Shown here one piece after another: positions 36,260 through 44,996 of a stretch of 64,000 bases of DNA. Location of the stretch: positions 2,852,001 through 2,916,000 of the forward strand of contig NZ_CP045740.1 in the NCBI RefSeq assembly GCF_009650765.1, written 5' to 3'. The stretch comes from Streptomyces sp. SUK 48 (lineage in GTDB: Bacteria; Actinomycetota; Actinomycetes; Streptomycetales; Streptomycetaceae). The notes below the pieces were generated by a model. The model saw nothing but the letters and a program-made list of their open reading frames with translations, was not told the DNA's origin and searched no databases. The translations under genes were made by a program, and so were the position numbers. The first letter of the stretch is position 1; every line of letters begins with the position of its first letter.

Positions 36260-36936
36260 CCATCACCGTGCTGCTCGCCGACGACCAGGCACTGCTGCGG
36301 GCCACCTTCCGCATCCTCATCGACTCCTGCCCGGACATGGAGGTGATCGCCGAGGCGTGCGACGGCGCGGAGGCCGTCGCCCTGGCGCGCACCCACCGCC
36401 CCGACATCGTCCTCATGGACATCCGCATGCCGGGCACCGACGGCCTCGCCGCCACCTCCGCGCTGTGCGCCGACCCGGACCTCACGGCCACCCGCGTCCT
36501 CATCCTGACCACGTTCGAGACGGAGGAGTACGTCGCCCAGGCCCTGCGCGCGGGCGCCAGCGGCTTCCTGGGCAAGGACGTCACCGCCGAGGCCCTCCTG
36601 GACGGCCTGCGCACCGTGGCCTCCGGCGAGTCCCTCCTGTCGGCGGCCGCGACCCGCTCCCTCATCACGCGCTTCCTCATGTCGGCCGACCCCGGCGCCC
36701 GCCTCGCGGCTCCCGGACGCCTCGCCGGACTCACGGCGCGCGAACGCGAGGTCATGGCCCTGGCCGCGGAAGGTCTCTCGAACTCGGAGATCGCCGAGAC
36801 CCTCGTCCTGAGCCCGTTCACCGCCCGGACGCACATCCACCGGGCCATGACCAAGCTCGGCGCCCGCGACCGCGCCCAACTCGTCGTCATCGCCTACCAG
36901 ACGGGACTCGTCCGAGCGACACCCCCTCACCCGTGA
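36256..36936 (+). CDS. NarL/FixJ-type response regulator
   Basis: The 226-residue regulator has a receiver domain (LLADDQALLR with the acidic pair, phospho-acceptor Asp in DIVLMDIRMPG near residue 54, Thr in ILTTF, Lys in GFLGKD) and a LuxR-type helix-turn-helix (LTAREREVMALAAEGLSNSEIAE, then TARTHIHRAMTKLGARDR). It is coupled to the kinase by an ATGA overlap. The receiver looks intact even though the kinase frame is broken. The likely target is the MMPL gene upstream, by analogy with many Streptomyces transporter/two-component pairs. Confidence 0.93.
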   Translation: MTITVLLADDQALLRATFRILIDSCPDMEVIAEACDGAEAVALARTHRPDIVLMDIRMPGTDGLAATSALCADPDLTATRVLILTTFETEEYVAQALRAGASGFLGKDVTAEALLDGLRTVASGESLLSAAATRSLITRFLMSADPGARLAAPGRLAGLTAREREVMALAAEGLSNSEIAETLVLSPFTARTHIHRAMTKLGARDRAQLVVIAYQTGLVRATPPHP

Positions 36937-37051
36937 CGACCGCCCGGAGCGGGAGGAACGGAGAGCCCCGGCCATCCGCCGCGGCACCGCGAACCGCCGG
37001 CCCCGGCTCAGAACCGACCAGAGCCCGGCCAGACCCCGCTCAGCCGCCGCC

Positions 37052-37861
37052 CTAGACCTTCTCCCAAGTGCGGCGGTCCCGGGCCATCGCGTGCAGTGCC
37101 GTCACGTCCGCCGGTTTCAGTACGCCGCCCAGCCGGGCCAGCCCCGGCAGCTCCCCGGCGGTCAGCACCCGTATCCCCCGGGGCGCGGCGGTCAGGGTCA
37201 CCCCGGAGGGGTCCGTCAGGGCGAGCACCGGGCGGACCTCGGCGGTCAGGGCGTAGGCGGCCCGGCCGGCCTGGGCGCGCAGCAGGCGCAGCAGGGGCTC
37301 GGCGGCGCGCCGGCCCACGGTGACCATCGGGTCGGCCACCCGCACCCGCGCCCTGCGGGCGTACAGGGCGTGCACGGCGAACAGCCCGCCGGGGCCGATC
37401 AGCAGATGGTGGACGCGGTCGCCGCCGGGCAGCGGCAGCGAGTGCAGGGCGTGCCAGCCGGCGCCCGCCAGGCCGTCGAGGACGTCGCCCACGGTCTGCT
37501 CGGCCAGCAGGGCGCGCCGGCGCGGGTCGGGGCGCAGCCGGTGTCCGGCGTCCGGCTCGCGGTCGAGGGCGATCAGCAGCGCCTCGCCGGGCCGGTTGGG
37601 CGCGAGGTCGTCGTCCGGGTGCAGGGCGAGCCGGGCGAGTTCGGCGGGGGTGGGGACCGGGGGCGGGCCCACGGCCACCGGGCCGGTGAGAAAGGGTTGC
37701 AGCGCTTCGAGCACCCGCTCCCGCTCGTCCCCGGCGAGCAGGTCGACCCGGCCGGCGGCACGGTCGTACCAGGCGATCCGGCTGCCGTCCGGGCGGCAGA
37801 CGTACAGCCGGTCCCGGTCCCCTCGGCGGCCCGGCACCACGCGCAGTCCGCTCATGCGCAT
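37052..37861 (-). CDS. NERD-like domain protein without the nuclease residues
   Basis: The 269-residue protein has a central NERD (nuclease-related) domain: GDVLDGLAGAGWHALHSLPLPGG, then HHLLIGPGGLFAVHALYARRARVRV. In active-type NERD domains the strand after GPGGL ends in E-x-K (often ETK). Here it is AVHALYA, and the Asp before HLL is also changed, so cleavage is unlikely. The N-terminus (LYVCRPDGSRIAWYDRAAGRVDLL) is a separate beta-rich module. ATG 37861 follows GAGGGG; ATG 37855 is possible. It is divergent from the phosphatase gene. A binding or structural role is possible; function unknown. Confidence 0.68.
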   Translation of the reverse strand: MRMSGLRVVPGRRGDRDRLYVCRPDGSRIAWYDRAAGRVDLLAGDERERVLEALQPFLTGPVAVGPPPVPTPAELARLALHPDDDLAPNRPGEALLIALDREPDAGHRLRPDPRRRALLAEQTVGDVLDGLAGAGWHALHSLPLPGGDRVHHLLIGPGGLFAVHALYARRARVRVADPMVTVGRRAAEPLLRLLRAQAGRAAYALTAEVRPVLALTDPSGVTLTAAPRGIRVLTAGELPGLARLGGVLKPADVTALHAMARDRRTWEKV

Positions 37862-37954
37862 CACCCCTCGACCATGGGAACAGGCCGGGTGCTTCCCGGG
37901 CAAGACCGGCTACCGTGGGGAGCGGCCCCGCGCAGGGGAGTTGGGGAGGCGCCG

Positions 37955-38461
37955 GTGCGAGCCCGCGGAACGCAGCCCGAGGTGCCGGCTCCACGAAGCC
38001 CGTGGAGCGAGATCGTGCCCGGCCTGTGGATGGGCGGGCACGAGTACCGGGGGCGTACGGGACGGCTGGAGACGGCCGTCGTGCGGGACGAGTTCGAGGT
38101 GGTGCAGTCGCTGCTGCGGCTGCCGGGCCACGGCCCGGACGCGGGCGTCGAGCACCATGTGTGGCCGATCCCGGACGGGCCGCTGGACGGGACGCAGCTC
38201 GCCGGGGTGATCCGGCTGGCGCGGGCGGCGAACGAGGCGCTGGACGCGGGCCGCCGGGTGCTGGTGCGCTGCTACCACGGGTACAACCGCTCGGGCCTGG
38301 TCGTGGCGCACGCGCTGGTGCAGCGGGGCGGCGCGCCGGACGAGGCCATCCGGCTGATCCGGGCCCGCCGCGGGGCGTGGGCACTGCACAACGAGCTGTT
38401 CGTGGCGTATCTGCGGGCGGGGCTGCATACCGTACGGCTGCTCGAGGAACTGGCCGAGTAG
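37955..38461 (+). CDS. Small cysteine-based protein phosphatase (dual-specificity type)
   Basis: The 168-residue protein carries the CX5R loop RCYHGYNRSG (about 104-113), with nucleophilic Cys and phosphate-binding Arg followed by Ser, as in protein tyrosine and dual-specificity phosphatases. The upstream acid segment WPIPDGPLDGTQL could supply the general acid Asp. After the loop come helices typical of the fold (EAIRLIRARRGAWAL). The N-terminus begins with a motif common in such proteins (SEIVPGLWMGGHEY). GTG 37955 follows GGGGAGG. It is monocistronic and divergent from the NERD-like gene. The substrate is unknown. Confidence 0.82.
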   Translation: MRARGTQPEVPAPRSPWSEIVPGLWMGGHEYRGRTGRLETAVVRDEFEVVQSLLRLPGHGPDAGVEHHVWPIPDGPLDGTQLAGVIRLARAANEALDAGRRVLVRCYHGYNRSGLVVAHALVQRGGAPDEAIRLIRARRGAWALHNELFVAYLRAGLHTVRLLEELAE

Positions 38462-38580
38462 CCTCTCTGTCCCGGCACCGGCCGACGGCCCAGGTGCACA
38501 GAACGGACTAAAAGGGGCTTCCTTGGAATCTATGTGCATACTGGCCTACTGACCTGCAAAACCATCGCCCCTGGAGCACC

Positions 38581-39315
38581 GTGCCCCTCCGTCGCCCTGT
38601 GCGCACCGCCTTCGCCGCGGCCGCCGTCGCCCTGTTGTCGGCGACGGCGGCGGCCTGCGGCGACGCCGGCCAGCTACAGAGCGCCGGGCCGACCCAGACC
38701 GCGGACAGCCCCGCCAAGCTCTGGCCCGATCTGCGCCCGGCGTCCAGCCCGGCGTACCCGTACGACGTGGCCACCCGGGAGACCGTCAAGGGCCTGACCG
38801 CGCCCGGCGGCGACATACGCAGGATCGATCCGGTGGACATCGTCGAGGCGGAGCTGAAGGCGCACCCGGCCGACTACGGGTCCAAGGGGGCGTTCCACGG
38901 CACCGTGGACCGGATGAAGGACTGCCGCCCGGGCGGCGACCGGGCGCTGTGCCCGCTGCTCAAGCCGTACTACCGGGACCTCACCGGCGACGGCCGGCCC
39001 GATCTCACGCTCGGCTTCCGGCTCTACCCGACCAACCAGACGGCGGTCCGGGTCTACACCGTCGAGGGCAGCCGCCTGGTGCAGGTACTGGCCGACAACG
39101 ACGCGATCCTCGGCGTGGAGCTGGCCGGGCGCGCGCTGATCGAGCGCAACCCGGCGGACATCTCCGGCTACGAGTACCGCACCACCTGGGAGTGGGACCC
39201 CGGCCAGCGCGCGATGGTGTTCTCCCGCGACGAGTACCTGCACACCGGCACGGGCCGCCGTCTCCACAAGGCGCGCCCGTCCGCCTCCCCCGCCGCCTCC
39301 CCGAGCGCGTCATGA
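38581..39315 (+). CDS. Secreted lipoprotein coupled to a histidine kinase
   Basis: The 244-residue protein has a lipoprotein signal peptide: basic start, a hydrophobic Ala-rich core and a lipobox ending at Cys27 (ATAAAC). The mature part contains DLTGDGRPDLTLGFRL, a short calcium-loop-like (DxTGDGxxD) element often found in exported actinobacterial proteins, and a Ser/Ala/Pro-rich tail. The stop overlaps the kinase start by ATGA, so the two are expressed together, as for CseA-type lipoproteins that modulate a cell-envelope kinase. The GTG start follows GGAG. No further family is recognised; a sensory or inhibitory role on the kinase is inferred. Confidence 0.8.
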   Translation: MPLRRPVRTAFAAAAVALLSATAAACGDAGQLQSAGPTQTADSPAKLWPDLRPASSPAYPYDVATRETVKGLTAPGGDIRRIDPVDIVEAELKAHPADYGSKGAFHGTVDRMKDCRPGGDRALCPLLKPYYRDLTGDGRPDLTLGFRLYPTNQTAVRVYTVEGSRLVQVLADNDAILGVELAGRALIERNPADISGYEYRTTWEWDPGQRAMVFSRDEYLHTGTGRRLHKARPSASPAASPSAS

Positions 39316-40565
39316 GGCTGCTGCTGGCCCGCTGGGCGGGGCCGCTCGCCGTGAAGGCGGCCGTGTTCATCACCGTGATGTGCTGCGCGCTGGCCGCGCT
39401 GCTCGGGGTGCTGGTGCATGTCTCGGTGACCGACCAGACCGTCGGCCAGGCCCGCGACCTCGCGCTGTCCCGGCTCGCGGACGCCACCCGCGCCTACGAG
39501 GCCGGGGACACCCTCCTGCCCAATGCCGGGGTCGACCCGGAGGGGCTCCCCGGCTCGCTGCACACGCTCGCGGTCTCCGGGCGGCGCGGCACCATCGTGT
39601 CCACGCACCGGGGGCGGCCGACGATGTGGGCGGCGGGCCCCGTCCAGGGGCACCGGGTGCTCGCGGTGGAGATCGACTACTCGCAGCAGTCCGGCACCAT
39701 CGCCGGGCTCGACACCTCGATCCTGTGGTCCTCCGCGCTCGCCATCGGCGCGACCGTGCTGGTCGGCGTGTTCGCCGTGTCCCGGGTGACCCGGCGGCTG
39801 CACGCGACGGCGCGGGTGGCCCGCCGGATCAGCGCGGGCGATCTGGACGCGCGGGTCGACGACCCCCGTACGAAGGATTTGGTCCGGCCCCAGGACGAGG
39901 TCGCCGCGGTGGCCGCCGCGCTGGACACGATGGCCGCCTCGCTGCAGGGCAAGCTGCTCAGCGAGCAGCGGTTCACCGCGGACGTGGCGCACGAGCTGCG
40001 GACCCCGCTCACCGGGCTGCACGCGGCGGCGGAACTGCTGCCGCCCGGGCGGCCGACGGAACTGGTGCGGGACCGGGTGGCGGCGCTGCGCACGCTCACC
40101 GAGGACCTGCTGGAGATCTCCCGCCTGGACAGCGGGCGGGAGCGGCTGGAGGCCGACGCCGAGGGGCTCGGGGCGCTCGCCGAGCGGGTGGTGCGGGCGT
40201 CGGGCACGGACACCGAGGTGCGGGTCGTGCGGGACGCCCTGGTGGAGACGGACCGGCGGCGGCTGGAGCGGGTGCTGGGGAACCTGGTGGCCAACGCGCA
40301 CAAGCACGGGGCGGCGCCGGTGCTGCTCACGGTGCACGGGCCGGTGGTGACGGTGCGGGACCACGGGGGCGGGTATCCCGAGTACCTGGTCGCGCACGGG
40401 CCGCAGCGGTTCCGCACCGAGGGCGGGGCGAAGGGGCACGGGCTCGGGCTGACCATCGCGGTGGGGCAGGCGGAGGTGCTGGGCGCGCGGCTGTCGTTCC
40501 GGAACGCGGTGGACGGGGGCGCGGTGGCGACGCTCATCCTGCCGGCGGCCTGGCAGGCGCGGTAG
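39312..40565 (+). CDS. Orphan sensor histidine kinase (EnvZ/CseC type)
   Basis: The 417-residue kinase has two transmembrane helices (about 12-34 and 138-158) bracketing an extracytoplasmic domain of about 100 residues. These are followed by HAMP (RRISAGDLDARVDD), HisKA with FTADVAHELRTPLTGLHAA (phospho-acceptor His near 230) and an HATPase domain (NLVANAHKHG, GHGLGLTIA). No response regulator gene is adjacent, which is unusual. It is translationally coupled to the lipoprotein gene and followed 56 bases later by SEDS and PBP genes, so it may sense envelope state. The cognate regulator must be elsewhere. Confidence 0.9.
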   Translation: MRLLLARWAGPLAVKAAVFITVMCCALAALLGVLVHVSVTDQTVGQARDLALSRLADATRAYEAGDTLLPNAGVDPEGLPGSLHTLAVSGRRGTIVSTHRGRPTMWAAGPVQGHRVLAVEIDYSQQSGTIAGLDTSILWSSALAIGATVLVGVFAVSRVTRRLHATARVARRISAGDLDARVDDPRTKDLVRPQDEVAAVAAALDTMAASLQGKLLSEQRFTADVAHELRTPLTGLHAAAELLPPGRPTELVRDRVAALRTLTEDLLEISRLDSGRERLEADAEGLGALAERVVRASGTDTEVRVVRDALVETDRRRLERVLGNLVANAHKHGAAPVLLTVHGPVVTVRDHGGGYPEYLVAHGPQRFRTEGGAKGHGLGLTIAVGQAEVLGARLSFRNAVDGGAVATLILPAAWQAR

Positions 40566-40621
40566 AGCCCGGGGGCGCGTTGCAGCGGGGCGGAATTGCC
40601 TGTTTTAGGTAGGTTCACGGC

Positions 40622-41983
40622 ATGACCGACGCCGGAACCGCCGCGGCGACGGCCCCGGCCGCCGTACCCGTCGTACGGCTGCCCCGGCGCCGCGGGATCG
40701 AGCTCGCGCTGATCGTGCTGGCCGTCACGCTGTCGGTGTACGGCTACTGCGCGGTGGGGCTGGCCCGGGCCGGGCGGCTGCCGCCGGGGGCGCTGGCGTA
40801 CGGGGCCGGGCTCGGGGTGCTCGCGCTGCTCGCCCATCTCGCCGTACGGCTGCGGGCGCCGTACGCCGATCCGCTGCCGCTGCCCATCGCGGTGCTGCTC
40901 AACGGGCTCGGCCTGGTGCTGATCTACCGGCTGGACCTGGAGACGGCGGGCGACCGGGCTGCCCCCGCCCAACTGGTGTGGTCCGCGCTCGGGGTGGCCC
41001 TGTTCATCGTCGTCGTCCTGCTGCTGCGCGACCACCGGCTGTTGCAGCGGTACTCCTATGTGTGCGTGGTCGCCGCGCTCGTCCTGCTGCTGCTGCCGGG
41101 CCTGTTCCCGGCGGTCAACGGCGCCCGGATCTGGATCCGGGCCGCCGGGTTCTCCATCCAGCCGGGCGAGTTCGCCAAGGTGCTGCTCGCGGTGTTCTTC
41201 GCCGCCTACCTCGCCGCCAACCGCAACGCCCTCGCGTACACCGGCCGCCGGATCTGGCGGATGCAGTTCCCGACCGGGCGGGTGCTCGGGCCGATCGTGA
41301 CGATCTGGCTGCTCAGCGTCGGGGTGCTGGTCCTGGAGCGGGACCTCGGCACCTCGCTGCTGTTCTTCGGGCTGTTCGTGGTGCTGCTCTACGTCGCCAC
41401 CGGGCGCACCGGCTGGATCGCGGTGGGGCTGGTGCTCGCCGTACTGGGCGCGGTGGCCGTCGGCCGGGTGGAGCCGCACGTGGGCGGCCGGATCGCGGAC
41501 TGGCTGCACCCGTTCGCCACCATCGAGGCCGGGCGGGGTCCCAACCAGCTGTCCCAGTCGCTGTTCGCGTTCGCGGCGGGCGGCCTGCTGGGCACCGGGC
41601 TCGGGCTCGGGCACTCGGTGCTCATCGGGTTCGCCACCAAGTCGGACTTCATCCTGGCCACGGCCGGCGAGGAGCTGGGCCTGGTGGGCCTCGCGGCGAT
41701 CATCCTGCTGTACGCGCTGTTGGTGGAGCGCGGCTACCGGGCGGCCCTCGCGCTGCGCGAGCCGTTCGGGCGGCTGCTCGCGGTGGGGCTCGCCTCGATC
41801 CTGGCGCTCCAGGTGTTCGTGATCGCGGGCGGGGTCACCGGGCTGATCCCGCTGACCGGCATGGCGATGCCCTTCCTCGCCCAGGGCGGCTCCTCGGTGG
41901 TCACCAACTGGGCGATCGTGGCGCTGCTGATCCGGGTGAGCGACTCGGCGCGCAGCCAGTACGACGGCAGGGAGGCGCCATGA
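40622..41983 (+). CDS. SEDS-family peptidoglycan polymerase (FtsW/RodA-like)
   Basis: The 453-residue protein has about twelve hydrophobic helices and SEDS signatures: GARIWIRAAGFSIQPGEFAKVLLAVFFAAYLA in the middle, the extended loop with HPFATIEAGRGPNQLSQSLFAFAAGG, and KSDFILATAGEELGLVG followed by GLIPLTGMAMPFLAQGGSS at the C-terminus. SEDS proteins polymerise glycan strands from lipid II together with a class B PBP. The stop overlaps the PBP start (ATGA), so the pair forms a SEDS-bPBP unit. Which of division, elongation or sporulation it serves in Streptomyces cannot be told from sequence alone. Confidence 0.95.
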   Translation: MTDAGTAAATAPAAVPVVRLPRRRGIELALIVLAVTLSVYGYCAVGLARAGRLPPGALAYGAGLGVLALLAHLAVRLRAPYADPLPLPIAVLLNGLGLVLIYRLDLETAGDRAAPAQLVWSALGVALFIVVVLLLRDHRLLQRYSYVCVVAALVLLLLPGLFPAVNGARIWIRAAGFSIQPGEFAKVLLAVFFAAYLAANRNALAYTGRRIWRMQFPTGRVLGPIVTIWLLSVGVLVLERDLGTSLLFFGLFVVLLYVATGRTGWIAVGLVLAVLGAVAVGRVEPHVGGRIADWLHPFATIEAGRGPNQLSQSLFAFAAGGLLGTGLGLGHSVLIGFATKSDFILATAGEELGLVGLAAIILLYALLVERGYRAALALREPFGRLLAVGLASILALQVFVIAGGVTGLIPLTGMAMPFLAQGGSSVVTNWAIVALLIRVSDSARSQYDGREAP

Positions 41984-43479
41984 GCGACTACACCGGGATG
42001 GGCGGCGAGGGCGGGCGGCCGATGGCCCGGTACATCCGGCACGCCTGCGCGTTCTGCACCCTGCTGCTCGCGGCGCTGCTGGTCAACGCGGCCCGGGTGC
42101 AGCTCGTCCAGGCCGGCGACTACACCGGCAACCCGGCCAACCGCCGGGCCGCCATCGCCCGTTACCAGCAGCCGCGCGGCGACATCCTGGTCGGCGGCAA
42201 GCCGGTCACCGGCTCCGTGGACACCCATGAGCAGCTGCGCTACGAACGCACCTACCAGGACGGCCCGTTGTACGCGCCGGTGACCGGCTTCGCCTCCCAG
42301 TCGTACGGCACCACGCTCCTGGAGGACACCGAGGACGGGGTGCTCTCCGGCACCGATCCGATGCTCGCGCCGCTGCCCCTGTGGAACGACCTGACCCGGG
42401 GCCTCGATCCGGGCGGCGACGTCGTGACGACCCTCGACCGCAAGGCGCAGGAGGCCGCGTACCGGGGACTCGGCGGGCGCAAGGGCGCGGTGGCCGCCGT
42501 CGACCCCTCGACCGGGCGCATCCTGGCCCTGGTGACGAGCCCGTCGTACGACCCGGGCCAGCTCTCCGGCAACGCCGAGTCGGTGGCGGCCGCGTGGGCG
42601 CGGCTCAACGGGGACCCGGACAAGCCGATGCTCAACCGGGCGGTGCGGCAGACCTATCCGCCGGGTTCGACGTTCAAGGTGGTCACGGCGGCGGCGGCGC
42701 TGGACGCGGGGGTGGTCACCGACCTGGACGCGCGCACCGACTCCCCCGACCCCTATCGGCTGCCCGGCACCCGCACCACGCTGACCAACGAGGGCGACGG
42801 CTGCGCGGACACCTCGCTGCGGGACGCCTTCGAGTGGTCCTGCAACACGGTCTTCGCCAAGCTGGGCGTGGACGTCGGGGTGCGGGACATGACGGCCACG
42901 GCGGAGGCGTTCGGGTTCAACGACGGCGGGGTGCGGGTGCCCTTCTCCGTCGCGCCCAGCACCTTCGACCCCCATGTGGACAAGGCCCAGTTGGCGCTCT
43001 CCTCGATCGGGCAGTACAACACCCGCGCCACCCCGCTCCAGATGGCGATGGTCGCGGCGGCCGTCGCCGACGACGGGCGGCTGCACCTGCCGTACCTGGT
43101 GGAGCGGACGACGCGGCACGGCGGCGAGACGGTCGCGGGCAGCGGGACGCATCCGGTGCGCCAGGTCATGCGCCCGTACACGGCCGAGCAGTTGAAGGCG
43201 CTGATGACCGGGGTGGTGCGGGAGGGCACCGGCACCCGGGCGGCGATCCCCGGCGCGGTCGTCGGGGGCAAGACGGGCACCGCGCAGCACGGGGTGGGCA
43301 ACACCGGTCTGCCGTACGCCTGGTTCGTCTCCTGGGCGCAGGACCAGAACGCGGTGGAGCCGGCGGTCGCGGTCGCGGTGGTGGTGGAGGACGCCTCGGC
43401 GGACCGGGGCGAGATCAGCGGCGGGGGCGACGCGGCGCCGATCGCCCGGGACGTGATGCGGGCGGTGCTCGGCCGGTGA
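41980..43479 (+). CDS. Class B penicillin-binding protein (transpeptidase)
   Basis: The 499-residue protein has a short cytoplasmic N-terminus, one membrane anchor (about 25-43), a dimerisation module and a transpeptidase domain. All three active-site motifs are present: SxxK as STFK (Ser nucleophile, near residue 228), SxN as SCN in EWSCNTVFAKLG, and KTG in GGKTGTAQHG. The length and anchor fit the PbpA/PBP2 class partner of SEDS proteins. It is translationally coupled to the SEDS gene upstream. Crosslinking of new glycan strands outside the membrane is its established role. Confidence 0.95.
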   Translation: MSDYTGMGGEGGRPMARYIRHACAFCTLLLAALLVNAARVQLVQAGDYTGNPANRRAAIARYQQPRGDILVGGKPVTGSVDTHEQLRYERTYQDGPLYAPVTGFASQSYGTTLLEDTEDGVLSGTDPMLAPLPLWNDLTRGLDPGGDVVTTLDRKAQEAAYRGLGGRKGAVAAVDPSTGRILALVTSPSYDPGQLSGNAESVAAAWARLNGDPDKPMLNRAVRQTYPPGSTFKVVTAAAALDAGVVTDLDARTDSPDPYRLPGTRTTLTNEGDGCADTSLRDAFEWSCNTVFAKLGVDVGVRDMTATAEAFGFNDGGVRVPFSVAPSTFDPHVDKAQLALSSIGQYNTRATPLQMAMVAAAVADDGRLHLPYLVERTTRHGGETVAGSGTHPVRQVMRPYTAEQLKALMTGVVREGTGTRAAIPGAVVGGKTGTAQHGVGNTGLPYAWFVSWAQDQNAVEPAVAVAVVVEDASADRGEISGGGDAAPIARDVMRAVLGR

Positions 43480-43523
43480 GACGGGGCTGCCCAAGGCGGC
43501 CGGGATCTCCTTAGGGTGCGACC

Positions 43524-44009
43524 ATGACGGACATCGCACCCGCGTACGAACTCGCCCAGGTCAACATCGCCCGCCTCAGACACCCGCTGGACTCCGCCGA
43601 GTTGAAGGACTTCGTGGACGGGCTCGACCCGGTGAACGCCGCCGCCGACGCCTCGGACGGCTTCGTGTGGCGGCTGCAGAACGACTCCGGCAACGCGACC
43701 GACGTCCCGGTGCTCGGGGACGACTGGGTGATCGTCAACATATCGGTGTGGCGGGACCCGGAGGCGCTCACCGCGTTCATGTACCGCGGGCTGCACCGGG
43801 AGTTGCTGGCCCGGCGCCGGGAGTTCTTCGAGCGGCTCCAGGAGGCGGTGACCGCGCTGTGGTGGGTGCCGGCCGGCCACCGCCCGGCGGTCACCGAGGC
43901 GGAGGACCGGCTGCTGCACCTGAGGGCGCACGGCCCGACGGCGTACGCCTTCACGCTGCGGGCGCCGTTCGCGCCCGGGGAGGAGGCGGCGGTCAGCCGA
44001 TCGGCTTGA
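43524..44009 (+). CDS. DUF3291 family protein
   Basis: The 161-residue protein matches the DUF3291 pattern: YELAQVNIARLRHPLDSAELKDFVDGLDPVNAAADASDGFVWRLQ, then VNISVWRDPEALTAFMYRG and ALWWVPAGHRPAVTEAEDRL. The fold is thought to be a ferredoxin-like dimer related to antibiotic-biosynthesis monooxygenase (ABM) proteins, but no activity is established. It is convergent with, and overlaps by 17 bases, the gene on the other strand. No operon partner is seen. Confidence 0.8.
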   Translation: MTDIAPAYELAQVNIARLRHPLDSAELKDFVDGLDPVNAAADASDGFVWRLQNDSGNATDVPVLGDDWVIVNISVWRDPEALTAFMYRGLHRELLARRREFFERLQEAVTALWWVPAGHRPAVTEAEDRLLHLRAHGPTAYAFTLRAPFAPGEEAAVSRSA

Positions 44010-44877
44010 CCGCCTCGGAGCGGACCTGGAGGGTCTGCTTGGCGAGCGCCGCCAGGTCGACCTGGGCGGGGTCCTCGGTGAGGTGCGGGGTGTCGACGAG
44101 GGCGATGCTGGCACCGGTGTTGTCGTCGGCCCAGGCGCACATGGGCAGGGTCATCTTGGAGCCGAGCTGCTCCTGGGTCAGCACCTCGCAGGAGATGGTG
44201 ATCCCGCCGAGGTCGAAGTCCTTCGCCGGTACGGCGATCTTGGCGCCGCTGCCCTCGGAGGCGCCCTTCATCATGTTGCGGCGGGCCTCGTCGGTGTTCT
44301 TGAACCGGCCGTACATGCCGGACACCACCAGGGTGCCCTTGGTGTCGTCGCCGCCCAGGCTGTAGCTGCCGACGACACCGTGGGTGTCCTTGGCGTCCCA
44401 GGCGCCGTCCGCCTCGTCCCCGATCTTCTTGCCCTCGGTGTCGGAGAGGTCCTTGGCCAGCTCGTACTTCCCGTCGAGCAGCGTCTGGGGCAGCGTCAGC
44501 TTGTTCTTGGCGTCGGGGAAGGTGGTCGCCGCCTTGTAGCCGATCGCGCCGAGGGCGACCAGACCGCCCACGATCAGCACGACCGCGCCGCCGACGATCC
44601 CGAGGATCAGACCGACCCGGCTCTTCTTCGGGGGCGGCGGCACGACGGGCGGCATACCGCCCCAGCCCTGGTACGGCGGCTGCTGCGGGCCCTGCGGGGG
44701 GTACGGCGAGCCGTAGGGGCCGGGGTTCTGCGGCTGGGGCTGCCCGTAAGGGGCCTGCTGCCCGTAGGGGGACTGCTGGCCGTACGGGGGCTGCTGGCCC
44801 TGGGGAGGCTGCTGGCCGTACGGGGAACCGGGCTGGTTCGGGTACGGCGGCTGCTGCGGCGACGGAGGCATGGACAC
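43993..44877 (-). CDS. Single-pass membrane protein with a Pro/Gln/Tyr-rich cytoplasmic tail
   Basis: The 294-residue protein starts with about 75 residues of low complexity (repeats of PYGQQ and similar), then a lysine-bordered membrane helix (VGLILGIVGGAVVLIVGGLVALGAI) and an extracytoplasmic domain of about 180 residues with two Cys (SCEVL, MCAWAD) that could form a disulfide. This is a common actinobacterial layout for membrane-anchored proteins of unknown function. The unfolded N-terminus may phase-separate or bind partners at the membrane, but that is speculation. The 3' end overlaps the DUF3291 gene. Confidence 0.75.
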   Translation of the reverse strand: MSMPPSPQQPPYPNQPGSPYGQQPPQGQQPPYGQQSPYGQQAPYGQPQPQNPGPYGSPYPPQGPQQPPYQGWGGMPPVVPPPPKKSRVGLILGIVGGAVVLIVGGLVALGAIGYKAATTFPDAKNKLTLPQTLLDGKYELAKDLSDTEGKKIGDEADGAWDAKDTHGVVGSYSLGGDDTKGTLVVSGMYGRFKNTDEARRNMMKGASEGSGAKIAVPAKDFDLGGITISCEVLTQEQLGSKMTLPMCAWADDNTGASIALVDTPHLTEDPAQVDLAALAKQTLQVRSEAVKPIG

Positions 44878-44996
44878 GCCAGCACGCTACTGCACACGAG
44901 TGAACGCGCGGGCACCGAGTCGGCACCGGGCCCGCCGCGTTCCCTCACCTCCACCGGCCCGCTCCGCCCTCGTCCGCCCCGCGTCCACCGGCCCGC

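Noticed and set aside
37091..38461. A large plus-strand protein running through the NERD-like gene into the phosphatase
   Set aside because: The first two-thirds are antisense to the NERD-like gene; family sequence begins only at GTG 37955.
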